Source: Heteroscillospira sp050943935 (GTDB taxonomy: Bacteria > Bacillota > Clostridia > Oscillospirales > Oscillospiraceae). Taken from it: 64,000 bases of DNA. The stretch is taken from NCBI GenBank assembly GCA_050943935.1, contig JBMNQC010000007.1:1-64000 (forward strand), written 5' to 3'. The translations under genes and the position numbers were made by a program. Below are positions 7,891-16,322 of the stretch, piece by piece. The notes below the pieces were generated by a model. The model had not been told where the DNA came from. It saw only the letters and a program-made list of their open reading frames with translations, and searched no databases. Each line of letters begins with the position of its first letter. Position 1 is the stretch's first letter.

Positions 7891-9288
7891 ATGCTTAAAC
7901 TTATCGAAGAAATCAACGCGGTCGTAAACAACTTCATCTGGGGTGTACCGGCTATGATATGCATCATAGGCGTGGGACTGCTGCTCAGCTTCCGCACCGG
8001 CTTTATCCAGATACGCAAGTTTCCCTACTCCATCAAGACCACCATCGGCCGAGTATTCCGCAAGCGGGACGCATCCGACGGTGCCATCACTCCCTTCCAG
8101 GCCGTGTGTACGGCTCTGGCGGCCACAGTCGGTACGGGCAACATCGCCGGTGTGGCCGGCGCCATCAGCATAGGCGGCCCCGGCGCCGTGTTCTGGATGT
8201 GGGTATCCGCTCTGCTTGGTATGTGCACCAAGTTCTCCGAGGTGACTCTGGCCGTGCACTTCCGTGAGCGCAACCCCCAGGGCGAGCTGGTGGGCGGCCC
8301 CATGTACTATATTAAAAACGGTCTCGGTAAAAAGTGGCTCTGGCTGGCCATGCTGTACTCCGCCTTCGGCGTGCTCACCGTGTTCGGCACCGGCAACGCC
8401 ACTCAGGTAAACACCATCACCACCGCCATAAACACCGCTCTTATAAGCTACGGCCTGCTGCCCGATTCCGCCGTGAAGCTCAGCAGCCTCATCATTGGTA
8501 TAATCATCACCGTTATGCTGATTTTGGTACTGCTTGGCGGTATAAAGCGCATAGGCCGCGTATCCGAGCGTCTGGTGCCCTTCATGGCTCTGCTGTATAT
8601 CGTGCTGGCCCTTGGCGTTGTAGCTCTGAATCTGGAGCGTGTACCCGCCGTGTTCGCCGCCATCATAAACGGCGCCTTCAATCCCGCAGCCGTCACCGGC
8701 GGTATAGTGGGCAGCTTCTTCACCAGCATGAAGAAGGGTGTATCCCGCGGCATCTTCTCCAACGAGGCTGGCCTGGGTACCGGCTCCATAGCCCACGCCT
8801 GTGCCGATACACAAAAGCCTGTTAAGCAGGGCTTCTTCGGCATCTTCGAGGTTTTTGCCGACACCATTGTGATATGCACCCTCACCGCTCTGGTCATCCT
8901 CTGCAGCGGCACTCCCGTGGCTTACGGCACCACCGCCGGCGCGGAGCTGACCATCTCCGGCTTCACCTCCACCTACGGCAGCTGGGTGAGCATCTTCACC
9001 GCCGTGGCCATGTGCTGCTTTGCCTTCTCCACCATAATCGGCTGGGGCCTGTACGGCGCGCGCTGCATGGAGTTCCTGTTCTCCGCCAAATTTATCCGTC
9101 CCTTTATGGTGGTGTATTCTCTTGTGGCCATAATCGGCGCCACCACCGACCTGGGGCTGCTCTGGAGCATAGCCGAGACCTTCAATGGCCTTATGGCTAT
9201 CCCCAACCTTATCGCTCTGCTCCTCCTGTCCGGTACTGTAGTGAAGCTCATGAAAGAATACTTCGCCGGCGAAGGCGCCGAGGACTGA
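7891..9288 (+). CDS. AGCS family sodium:alanine/glycine symporter
   Basis: A 465-residue carrier with about 11 membrane segments. Family signatures are FRTGFIQIRKF, the ATVGTGNIAGVAGAISIGGPGAVFW block (about residues 78-102) and SNEAGLGTGSIAHA. AGCS proteins import alanine, glycine or glutamine with sodium. Start choice: MLKLIEEIN at 7891 aligns with the usual N-terminus; an upstream ATG at 7849 and GTG at 7879 are less well placed. A TATAAT box lies at 7830-7835. It is monocistronic, ending at its own terminator. Confidence 0.92.
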   Translation: MLKLIEEINAVVNNFIWGVPAMICIIGVGLLLSFRTGFIQIRKFPYSIKTTIGRVFRKRDASDGAITPFQAVCTALAATVGTGNIAGVAGAISIGGPGAVFWMWVSALLGMCTKFSEVTLAVHFRERNPQGELVGGPMYYIKNGLGKKWLWLAMLYSAFGVLTVFGTGNATQVNTITTAINTALISYGLLPDSAVKLSSLIIGIIITVMLILVLLGGIKRIGRVSERLVPFMALLYIVLALGVVALNLERVPAVFAAIINGAFNPAAVTGGIVGSFFTSMKKGVSRGIFSNEAGLGTGSIAHACADTQKPVKQGFFGIFEVFADTIVICTLTALVILCSGTPVAYGTTAGAELTISGFTSTYGSWVSIFTAVAMCCFAFSTIIGWGLYGARCMEFLFSAKFIRPFMVVYSLVAIIGATTDLGLLWSIAETFNGLMAIPNLIALLLLSGTVVKLMKEYFAGEGAED

Positions 9289-9305
9289 ATCCCCTGAAAC
9301 AAACA

Positions 9306-9357
9306 GCACCCGCGTATCCGTCTCCCGTCCGGAAGTCAGATACGCGGGTGCATTTTT
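9306..9357 (+). terminator. Terminator after the AGCS symporter gene
   Basis: Arms GCACCCGCGTATC and GATACGCGGGTGC (9306-9351), then ATTTTT. It sits between converging genes, so it may serve both strands. Confidence 0.85.
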
Positions 9358-9367
9358 CGCTGTTATC

Positions 9368-10969
9368 TCAGTATGCCGCCACGGTCCCGTCGGTGCGTGG
9401 CTCGGTGGCGCCGCAGAGGGTGCCGTTTTCGTCCCGCCAGATTATCTGGCCGCGGCCGAAGCTGAGGGAATTGGGTGCTATGGATATCTGGTGTCCCCGG
9501 GCGGCCAGCTCCTCCACCAGATGCTGGGGGAAGCCGGGCTCCACCTCTATCTTCATGCCGCCCACCCACTGCCAGCGTGGGGCGTCCAGGGCGCACTGGG
9601 GATTCATATCGAAGTCTATGGTGTTCATTACCACCTGCACCTGGCCCTGGGGCTGCATATACTCGCCCATGACGCCGAAGGGACCCACGGCCCTGCCGTC
9701 CCTGGTGAGGAAGCCGGGGATGATGGTATGGTAGGGGCGCTTGGAGGGGGCGAGGCAGTTGTCGTCATTGGGGTCCAGGCTGTAACTGTAGCCCCGGTCG
9801 TTCAGGGAGATGCCGGTGCCGGGTATGACTATGCCCGAGCCAAAGCCCCGGTAGTTGCTCTGGATGAGAGACACCATGCCGCCCTCGCTGTCGGCTGTGG
9901 TGAGGTAGATGGTGCCGCCGCAGGCGGGATCGCCCGCCACGGGGGGCCGGGCTGTGTCGCCTATGAGGGCGCGGCGCCTGTCCGCGTAATCGGGGCTGAG
10001 GAGCTGCTCCACGCTGCGGCGCATGACCCGGGGGTCGGTGATGTATTTCTGACCGTCGGCAAAGGAGAGCTTCATGGCCTCAAGCTGACGGTGGATGGTA
10101 TCTATGTCGTCGTGGCCGCTGAACTTGTCGTTGCGCAGCATATTCAGCATCATCAGCACCACCAGGCCGTGGCCGTTGGGGGGCAGCTCCCAGACCTCGT
10201 AGCCCTTGTAGTGTACGGAGATGGGGTCCACCCACACGGCCTTGTAGCCCGCAAGGTCGTCGGCCTGGAGGAAGCCTCCGTGCTCGCGGGAGAAGGCGTC
10301 CATCTTTTTGGCCAGAGCGCCGTGGTAGAAGTCCGCGCAACCGGTATTTGCCAGAATTTCCAGAGTGTCCGCCATGTGGGGGCAACGCCAGACTTCTCCC
10401 GGCTCAGGGGTACGGCCGCCCTGGGCAAAGGTATCGAACCAGGGCCGGAAGCACTCGGCCTTCAGTTCACGGCTGAACTGTTTGAACTGATTGTTCCACA
10501 GCCGGGCGATGACGGGAGAGACCGGATATCCGTTCCGGGCGTAGTCAATGGCGGGGGCGAACAGCTCGGCAAATGGAAGCTTTCCGAATTTCGCAGAGAG
10601 CTCATACCAGGCGGAGGGCGTGCCGGGGATGTTCACGGGAGTCCAGCCCCGCTCAGGCATGGTCTCATAGCCCATGGCGCGGACCTTTTCAAGGGAAATT
10701 TCCGCAGGAGACCAGCCGCTGCCGTTGAGGCCGTGGAGGGAGTCATTCATCCATACCAGAGCAAAGGTGTCGCTGCCTATACCGTTGGAGGTCGGCTCGG
10801 TGACGGTGAGCGTAATAGCCGCGGCTATGGCGGCATCCACCGCGTTTCCGCCCTTTTTCAGCATATCCAGACCCGCGTTGGCAGCCAGAGGCTGGCTGGC
10901 GCATACCATACCGTGAGTTCCGTATACCACCCGGCGTCGGGAGGGATAGTCGTACCTCTGAGGATTCAT
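9368..10969 (-). CDS. Gamma-glutamyltransferase family protein, no signal peptide
   Basis: A 533-residue Ntn-type gamma-glutamyltranspeptidase homologue. The N-terminal region contains GGNAVDAAIAAA. The autoprocessing/nucleophile segment GGTIYLTTAD puts Thr353 at the new N-terminus of the small subunit, and GSGIVIPGTGISLNDRG follows as in the family. It lacks a secretion signal, unlike classical Ggt, and so resembles cytosolic YwrD-type members. Start at 10969 rather than 10975 gives AGGAG a 7-base spacing. It is divergent from an amino-acid ABC importer, which suggests a role with gamma-glutamyl compounds. Confidence 0.9.
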   Translation of the reverse strand: MNPQRYDYPSRRRVVYGTHGMVCASQPLAANAGLDMLKKGGNAVDAAIAAAITLTVTEPTSNGIGSDTFALVWMNDSLHGLNGSGWSPAEISLEKVRAMGYETMPERGWTPVNIPGTPSAWYELSAKFGKLPFAELFAPAIDYARNGYPVSPVIARLWNNQFKQFSRELKAECFRPWFDTFAQGGRTPEPGEVWRCPHMADTLEILANTGCADFYHGALAKKMDAFSREHGGFLQADDLAGYKAVWVDPISVHYKGYEVWELPPNGHGLVVLMMLNMLRNDKFSGHDDIDTIHRQLEAMKLSFADGQKYITDPRVMRRSVEQLLSPDYADRRRALIGDTARPPVAGDPACGGTIYLTTADSEGGMVSLIQSNYRGFGSGIVIPGTGISLNDRGYSYSLDPNDDNCLAPSKRPYHTIIPGFLTRDGRAVGPFGVMGEYMQPQGQVQVVMNTIDFDMNPQCALDAPRWQWVGGMKIEVEPGFPQHLVEELAARGHQISIAPNSLSFGRGQIIWRDENGTLCGATEPRTDGTVAAY

Positions 10970-11011
10970 AGTCATTCTCCTTATTATTAAAGAATAGCTT
11001 ATCTGATTCTC

Positions 11012-11040
11012 ATAATATGGCAAAACCCTGCCGCTGGCAA
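11012..11040 (-). promoter_or_regulatory. Promoter of the gamma-glutamyltransferase gene
   Basis: On the minus strand, -35 TTGCCA (11040-11035), 17-base spacer, -10 TATTAT (11017-11012). Confidence 0.65.
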
Positions 11041-11082
11041 GGCCAATATGGATAAATGCGGCAATATTTTTTATCCTCGCGC

Positions 11083-11111
11083 TTGACAAGCGGTAAAAGC
11101 TGTGGTATTAT
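11083..11111 (+). promoter_or_regulatory. Promoter of the amino-acid ABC importer operon
   Basis: -35 TTGACA (11083-11088), 17-base spacer, -10 TATTAT (11106-11111). Confidence 0.8.
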
Positions 11112-11167
11112 GTGTATGCTTTAGCACGGTAATGTGCTATTTATCAAAATGAAATGAGGACAATGAT

Positions 11168-12049
11168 ATGAAAAAGAATCTTGCTCTGCTGCTGGCGCTG
11201 GTGATGTGCCTCGGTATGTTCACCGCCTGCGGAAGCAGCGACGATAAGACCCCCAGCTCCGCCACCGATGTGCCCCAGACTCCCCCCGCCAGCAATACCG
11301 ACGTTCCCGAAGAGTCCGAAGCCCCCGAGGCTGAAAGCGACATGGACTATGTGAAGGCTAACGGCAAGCTGATCGTGGGCATCACCAACTTTGAGCCCAT
11401 GGACTACAAGGCCGAGGGCAGCGACGAGTGGGTCGGCTTCGACGCCGATATGGCCCGCCTGTTCGCCGAGAGCCTGGGCGTGGATGCTGAGTTTGTTGAG
11501 ATCACCTGGGACTACAAGGTCATGGAGCTTGACTCCAAGAACATCGACTGCGTGTGGAACGGCATGACCCTCAACGATGAGGTCAAGGCCGCCATGAGCG
11601 TCACCGACCCCTACTGCCTGAACGCCCAGGTGCTGGTAATGCCCGAGGGCGTCGACTTTGAGGCCGTCTTTGAGGGCCTGAACATCGCCGTGGAGTCCGG
11701 CTCTGCCGGCGAGGACGCCGCGATCGCTCTGGGCGCAACCACCATTCCCCTGCAGGCTCAGTCCAACGCTCTGATGGAGGTTGCCGCCGGCACCGCCGAT
11801 GCTGCCGCCATCGACCTGCTGATGGCCGGCGCCATGATAGGCGAGGGCACCAGCTATGAGGATCTGACCATTGTCATGAACCTCAACGAGGCTCAGAATC
11901 TGGAGTCCGAGGAGTACGGCGTTGGCTTCCGCAAGGGCAGCGACCTGGTTGACGCTTTCAACGAATTCCTGGCCGAGAAGGTCGCAGACGGCACCGTTAT
12001 GGAGATCGCCAAGACCTACGGTCTGCAGGAAGCCGTTATTGTGGACTAA
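11168..12049 (+). CDS. Amino-acid ABC transporter substrate-binding lipoprotein
   Basis: A 293-residue lipoprotein. The signal peptide ends in the lipobox FTAC (Cys21), and an acidic/Pro-rich tether (about 22-57) follows. The family 3 solute-binding domain begins NGKLIVGITNFEPMDY and includes WVGFDADMARLFAESLGV and a D-x-x-W-NGMT motif. It would capture a polar amino acid at the cell surface and deliver it to the permease encoded next. A hairpin separates it from the permease gene, a common way to make excess binding protein. Confidence 0.92.
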   Translation: MKKNLALLLALVMCLGMFTACGSSDDKTPSSATDVPQTPPASNTDVPEESEAPEAESDMDYVKANGKLIVGITNFEPMDYKAEGSDEWVGFDADMARLFAESLGVDAEFVEITWDYKVMELDSKNIDCVWNGMTLNDEVKAAMSVTDPYCLNAQVLVMPEGVDFEAVFEGLNIAVESGSAGEDAAIALGATTIPLQAQSNALMEVAAGTADAAAIDLLMAGAMIGEGTSYEDLTIVMNLNEAQNLESEEYGVGFRKGSDLVDAFNEFLAEKVADGTVMEIAKTYGLQEAVIVD

Positions 12050-12067
12050 ACTAAGTTAAAATTGGCA

Positions 12068-12098
12068 AAAGGCAGAGAGCTTACTGCTCTCTGCCTTT
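12068..12098 (+). terminator. Intercistronic hairpin after the binding-protein gene
   Basis: Perfect stem AAAGGCAGAGAGC/GCTCTCTGCCTTT with a 5-base loop. There is no long T run, so it is more likely an attenuator or 3'-end stabiliser inside the operon than a full terminator. Confidence 0.7.
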
Positions 12099-12144
12099 CG
12101 GCGGCTTTATCCGCCTGAGTATCATACATAGAGAGGACGATTTC

Positions 12145-12906
12145 ATGCTGAATTTTTTCTCATCGGCTGAATTTCAAACTGTGTTTTCCGCCCTCAACAG
12201 CGGCTTTGTCAAAACTCTGCAATTGTTTTTCATCACCCTCATAGGCTCTCTGCCTCTGGGTCTTATCATTTCTTTCGGCTCTATGAACCGTATGCGCCCC
12301 ATAGGCTGGCTGGTGAGGCAGTTCGGCGTGATTCCAAAGGGTAAACTTGCAAAATATATATGCGACTTCCGCCCTATCAGCTTTGTATGCCGTGTCATTG
12401 TATGGCTGGTGCGCGGCACGCCTCTGGTGCTTCAGATAATCGCCCTGTTCTATGTCCCGGGGATGCTGAAGCTCTTCAAATGGGACGCCGGCACCGGACG
12501 CATGACCGCCGTGTGCGTGGCCTTTGTGGTGAATTACGCCTGCTACTTCTCCGAGATATTCCGGGGCGGCATTCAGGGCGTGCCTGTGGGCCAGCAGGAG
12601 GCGGGACAGGTGCTGGGCATGACCAAGTGGCAGATATTCCGCAAGGTCACCCTGCTGCAGATGATAAAGCGCATAGTGCCCCCCGTGTCCAACGAGATAA
12701 TCACCCTGGTAAAGGACACCTCCCTGGCCCGCGTGATATCCCTGCAGGAGGTCATATGGATGGGCGAGTCCTTTATGAAGGGCAATTTCGGCTATTCAGG
12801 CCTGGTATGGCCGCTGTTCTTCTCGGCGGTGTACTATCTGGTGTTCAGCGGCATTGTAACTCTGCTGCTGGGCAAGCTGGAAAAGAAACTGGAATTTTTC
12901 CGCTGA
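12145..12906 (+). CDS. Amino-acid ABC transporter permease
   Basis: A 253-residue HisM/GlnP-type permease with about five membrane helices. The coupling (EAA) loop is GVPVGQQEAGQVLGMTKWQIFRKVTL, and an N-terminal segment GFVKTLQLFFITLIGSLPLGL is typical of polar amino-acid permeases. It has a slightly longer loop between helices 1 and 2 (about 45-80) than usual. It is cotranscribed with the binding protein and ATPase. Confidence 0.92.
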   Translation: MLNFFSSAEFQTVFSALNSGFVKTLQLFFITLIGSLPLGLIISFGSMNRMRPIGWLVRQFGVIPKGKLAKYICDFRPISFVCRVIVWLVRGTPLVLQIIALFYVPGMLKLFKWDAGTGRMTAVCVAFVVNYACYFSEIFRGGIQGVPVGQQEAGQVLGMTKWQIFRKVTLLQMIKRIVPPVSNEIITLVKDTSLARVISLQEVIWMGESFMKGNFGYSGLVWPLFFSAVYYLVFSGIVTLLLGKLEKKLEFFR

Positions 12907-12918
12907 GGAGGGGACAAA

Positions 12919-13704
12919 ATGTCAATTTTGGAAGTACATAATCTTGAAAAGCACTTTGGTCCCACCCGGGTGCTGGAGGACATCAGCTTTTCTCTTGAAA
13001 AGGGCCAGGTCCTCACCATCATCGGCTCCTCCGGCAGCGGCAAAACCACCCTGCTGCGCTGCCTGAACTTTCTGGAGACCCCTAACGCCGGCCGCATAGT
13101 TGTAAACGGCGAGACTCTGTTCGACGCCGAGGACGCCGCCACCCAACGGGAGAGCGAGGTGCGCAAAAAGCGGCTGCACTTCGGCATGGTGTTCCAGAGC
13201 TTCAACCTTTTTCCCCAGTACACGGCGCTGGAGAATGTTATGCTGGCGCCTCAGCTCCTGGCCTCCGAGCGGAAGGATTACAGGAGCAGCAAGAAGCAGA
13301 TACACGAGGAGATACAGGCGAAGGCCGAGGGCCTTCTGAAAAAGGTCGGCCTGGCCGACCGCATGGGCAACTATCCCCATCAGCTCTCCGGCGGACAGCA
13401 GCAGCGCGTGGCCATAGCCCGTGCCCTGGCCATAGAGCCGGACGTCCTCTGCTTTGACGAGCCCACCTCCGCCCTTGACCCGGAGCTCACCGGCGAGGTG
13501 CTGAAGGTGATACGCGAGCTAAAGAGCGCCGACAGCACCATGATAGTTGTGACCCACGAGATGGAGTTTGCCCGCAAGGTCTCCGACCGGGTTATCTTCA
13601 TGTCCTCAGGCCTCATAGAGGAGGAGGGCACTCCCGAGGATGTCTTTGAAAATCCCAAAAGCGAAAAGACCCGCAGCTTCCTCCGCAAGCCGGCGGTGTT
13701 CTGA
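12919..13704 (+). CDS. Amino-acid ABC transporter ATP-binding protein
   Basis: A 261-residue ABC ATPase of the GlnQ/HisP type: Walker A GSSGSGKTT (about 36-44), Q-loop MVFQSFNLFPQ, signature LSGGQQQR, Walker B VLCFDEPTSALDP, and the switch His in VVTHEM. It lies 12 bases after the permease gene with GAGGAGGGG as ribosome binding site. It powers import by the preceding permease and completes a three-gene polar amino-acid uptake operon. Confidence 0.95.
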   Translation: MSILEVHNLEKHFGPTRVLEDISFSLEKGQVLTIIGSSGSGKTTLLRCLNFLETPNAGRIVVNGETLFDAEDAATQRESEVRKKRLHFGMVFQSFNLFPQYTALENVMLAPQLLASERKDYRSSKKQIHEEIQAKAEGLLKKVGLADRMGNYPHQLSGGQQQRVAIARALAIEPDVLCFDEPTSALDPELTGEVLKVIRELKSADSTMIVVTHEMEFARKVSDRVIFMSSGLIEEEGTPEDVFENPKSEKTRSFLRKPAVF

Positions 13705-13732
13705 ACGCCCTCGATAAAACGAATCTTCATAA

Positions 13733-13771
13733 AAAGCCCTGACGCAGTTTGTTATCCTGCATCAGGGCTTT
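13733..13771. terminator. Bidirectional terminator between convergent genes
   Basis: Stem AAAGCCCTGA...TCAGGGCTTT (13733-13771) with A-rich flank on one side and T-rich flank on the other. It separates the ABC operon from the minus-strand EamA gene. Confidence 0.8.
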
Positions 13772-13773
13772 GT

Positions 13774-14673
13774 TTATATCCGTTTTTTCTCCGGGAGCTG
13801 TGCTATGATTATTGCGGCGAACATCACGGCGCTGCCCAGGACTTCCCGGGCGGTGGGGAAATCCCCAAGCACTACCACGCCCGTGAGCATAGCGAAAACG
13901 CTCTCCAGACTCATTATCATGGAGGCCACGGTGGGATTGGTGTATTTCTGTCCCACTATCTGCAGAGTGTAGGCCACGCCGGAGGACATCACACCCGCGT
14001 AGAGTATGGGCATGGCTCCGTCCACCAGGTCGGACCAGCAGGGCTCTTCTGTGAGCATCATGGGGACGCTGGCAAGTATGCCGCAGACCAGAAACTGTAT
14101 GCAGGACATACGCACGCCGTCCACTCTGGGGGAGAAATAGTCGATTACCTGTATGTGTCCGGCAAAGCAGACGGCGCAGAGCAGCACCATCAGGTCGCTT
14201 TTCTGCACGGATTCAAGCCCTTCGGTGACGCACAGGAGATACAGGCCGCCTATGGACATGGCCACGCACAGCCATATTACGGGACGCACGCGCTTGCCAA
14301 GCAGCAGGCCCAGCAGAGGCACACCCAGTATATACAGGGCTGTGATGAAGCCCGCTTTGCCGGCGCTGGTGCCCATGGCCATGCCCACCTGCTGGAGGGA
14401 GTTGGCCACGCACAGAATAACACCGCAGGCGACGCCGCCCAATATGAGGTCCCGGCGGCTTCCGGGGGCGGCCTGAGCGCCCTCACGGCGGCGCAGGGCG
14501 TCCATCAGAAAGATGACGGGCAGCAGCACAACAAAGCCCACAAAGCTGCGTGCGGCGGTGAAGGTAAAAGGCCCCACATGGTCCATGCCCACGCTCTGGG
14601 CCACAAAGGCGCTGCCCCATATGACAGCGGTTATCATGAGCATGATGTTTCCGTAAATACGCTTTGATTTCAC
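13774..14673 (-). CDS. EamA/DMT family transporter
   Basis: A 299-residue ten-helix drug/metabolite transporter. The first repeat has MLMITAVIWGSAFVAQSVG; the second ends MIMSLESVFAMLTGVVVLGDFPT, the typical EamA closing motif. It starts with GTG at 14673, 12 bases after the TSUP stop and preceded by AAGGAG, so it is the second gene of a TSUP-EamA operon. Likely exports small metabolites or amino acids; cargo unknown. Confidence 0.9.
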   Translation of the reverse strand: MKSKRIYGNIMLMITAVIWGSAFVAQSVGMDHVGPFTFTAARSFVGFVVLLPVIFLMDALRRREGAQAAPGSRRDLILGGVACGVILCVANSLQQVGMAMGTSAGKAGFITALYILGVPLLGLLLGKRVRPVIWLCVAMSIGGLYLLCVTEGLESVQKSDLMVLLCAVCFAGHIQVIDYFSPRVDGVRMSCIQFLVCGILASVPMMLTEEPCWSDLVDGAMPILYAGVMSSGVAYTLQIVGQKYTNPTVASMIMSLESVFAMLTGVVVLGDFPTAREVLGSAVMFAAIIIAQLPEKKRI

Positions 14674-14684
14674 TTGTATTCTCC

Positions 14685-15464
14685 TTAGAACGAAATACCG
14701 GCCAGATCCAGTCCGACTTTTACAAACAGCAGCACAAGCACAAGGAACATGAGCTTTCGCACATTTTTGCTGCCGCCTTTAAGGGCGTAGCATGAACCGG
14801 CATAATAGCCCATGCTGCAAAACAGAGCTGCGGGCAGGGCCAACAGCACCTCCACCTTTCCGGCAAACAGATACAGAGCCATGGAAGTAAGGTTAGAGGC
14901 AAAGTTTGCAACACGGGTACAGGCCGCAGAGGTGAGCAGATTGGTACCCAGCACAGCGGTAAAGGCGATGATGAAAAATGTTCCTGCGCCGGGGCCTATT
15001 AGTCCGTCGTATCCGCCTACGGCCAGACCTATGCACAAGCTGAGAAGCGCACGTTTTTTTCGTGAAAATGGCTTTTCAGCGCTCTCTGACAGGCCGAAGC
15101 CCCGATTGAAGGTCAAAAACAGCGCCACGCATGGGAGAGCTACAAGCAAAACTGTTTTCAGCGTCTGCTCCGGCAGAAACAGCGCAAGACTGGAGCCGGC
15201 AAAAGCGCCTATCATAGAACCTATAGAGCTCATAAGAGCCACATCCAGGATAACCGCGCCGCTTTTGAGATATTTGAATACGGACACGCTGGTGCCCAGC
15301 GCCGAGACGGTTTTGTTAGTGCCCACGGCTATGTGGGTAGGCAGCCCCGCTATGATGTAGGCCGGCAGGCTGATAATCCCGCCGCCACCGGCGACTGCAT
15401 CCATAAATCCCCCTAAAAACACTATTGGACATACTATGAGACAGCTGCGCAACAGCTCAGGCAT
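14685..15464 (-). CDS. TSUP (TauE/SafE) family anion permease
   Basis: A 259-residue full-length TSUP protein with two homologous halves: GGFMDAVAGGGGIISLPAY (about 18-36) and GGYDGLIGPGAGTFFIIAF (about 150-168). Family members move sulfite, sulfonates or other organosulfur/carboxylate anions. First gene of the pair with EamA. Compare the split TSUP halves at 20490-21175. Confidence 0.9.
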   Translation of the reverse strand: MPELLRSCLIVCPIVFLGGFMDAVAGGGGIISLPAYIIAGLPTHIAVGTNKTVSALGTSVSVFKYLKSGAVILDVALMSSIGSMIGAFAGSSLALFLPEQTLKTVLLVALPCVALFLTFNRGFGLSESAEKPFSRKKRALLSLCIGLAVGGYDGLIGPGAGTFFIIAFTAVLGTNLLTSAACTRVANFASNLTSMALYLFAGKVEVLLALPAALFCSMGYYAGSCYALKGGSKNVRKLMFLVLVLLFVKVGLDLAGISF

Positions 15465-15543
15465 GGCATATTCCCCTTAAAACAAATAATGCAAAGCCCA
15501 TAATAACCTATCTTCCGCAGATTTTCAACATAATTCTTCCATA

Positions 15544-16230
15544 TCAGCCCAGCATGGCCATTAAACCGCTCACAAACGGCGCGATGAAGATGGCCGGCGT
15601 GTAGTCGGAAACCTTTATTTTTGTAATGCCAAGCATATTCAGGCCAATGGCAACAATGAGCAGAGAGCCAACACAGGTCATGTCCGCTATGGCTGCGTCG
15701 TTCAGCAGCGGCGAGAGAAAGCCCGCCAGCAGCACTATGCCGCCCTGAAGCACCAGCACGAAGCCCGCGGCGAGAATGACGCCGAAGCCCAGGCTGGCCG
15801 CCAGCACCATGGAGGAAATAAGGTCAAGCACCGCTTTGGTGAACAGCAGGCTGTTATCCCCGGTAAGCCCTGCAGTAAGAGAGCCTACTATGGTGAGGGC
15901 GCCCACACAGAACAGCAGACAGGCCGTTACGAAGGCCTCGGCCATGCCGCTCTCTCCGCCTCCCAGTCTGGCCGAGACCAGGTCGCCCAGCCGGTTGAGC
16001 GCGCCGTCTATATCCAGCAGGGTGCCTATGGCCGCCCCCGGAGCCACAGAGAGGATGGCCACAAGAGCTCCGGAGCCTTCCAGCGCCCCGTCTATTCCTA
16101 TGTAAACAACGCACAGGCCCAGTCCAAGCATAATCGCGTCAATAACGCGCCCGGGAATGCCCCGCCTAAACACAAGACCGACCGTGCCCCCCGCAAGGAC
16201 GGCAAGAACATTTGCGAATACTCCTATCAT
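15544..16230 (-). CDS. DUF554 family membrane protein (YdfK-like)
   Basis: A 228-residue membrane protein with about seven hydrophobic segments and the DUF554 signatures GVFANVLAVLAGGTVGLVF and CVGALTIVGSLTAGLTGD. Function unknown. ATG 16230 has AGGAG 9 bases upstream; the longer in-frame start at 16260 lacks one. A paralogue lies at 49757. Confidence 0.88.
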   Translation of the reverse strand: MIGVFANVLAVLAGGTVGLVFRRGIPGRVIDAIMLGLGLCVVYIGIDGALEGSGALVAILSVAPGAAIGTLLDIDGALNRLGDLVSARLGGGESGMAEAFVTACLLFCVGALTIVGSLTAGLTGDNSLLFTKAVLDLISSMVLAASLGFGVILAAGFVLVLQGGIVLLAGFLSPLLNDAAIADMTCVGSLLIVAIGLNMLGITKIKVSDYTPAIFIAPFVSGLMAMLG

Positions 16231-16257
16231 ATAAAAACAGCTCCTGTCCGGAAAAAT

Positions 16258-16295
16258 CAAAACCCCGGTTCGATTCTCAAAGAACCGAACCGGAG
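16258..16295 (-). terminator. Terminator of the aspartate-pathway operon
   Basis: On the minus strand, a stem CCGGTTCGGTTCT/AGAATCGAACCGG (16295-16263) is followed by a T-rich stretch. It falls after lysC. Confidence 0.8.
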
Positions 16296-16322
16296 TATAT
16301 ATTCATAAGTGCGCGCTGCGGC

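Noticed and set aside
7885..9309. Long minus-strand frame opposite the AGCS symporter
   Set aside because: It is a shadow of the GC-rich coding strand; the plus-strand protein has clear family motifs.
9491..10990. Long plus-strand frame opposite the gamma-glutamyltransferase
   Set aside because: No domain or ribosome binding site; the minus-strand product carries the catalytic Thr region and full family length.
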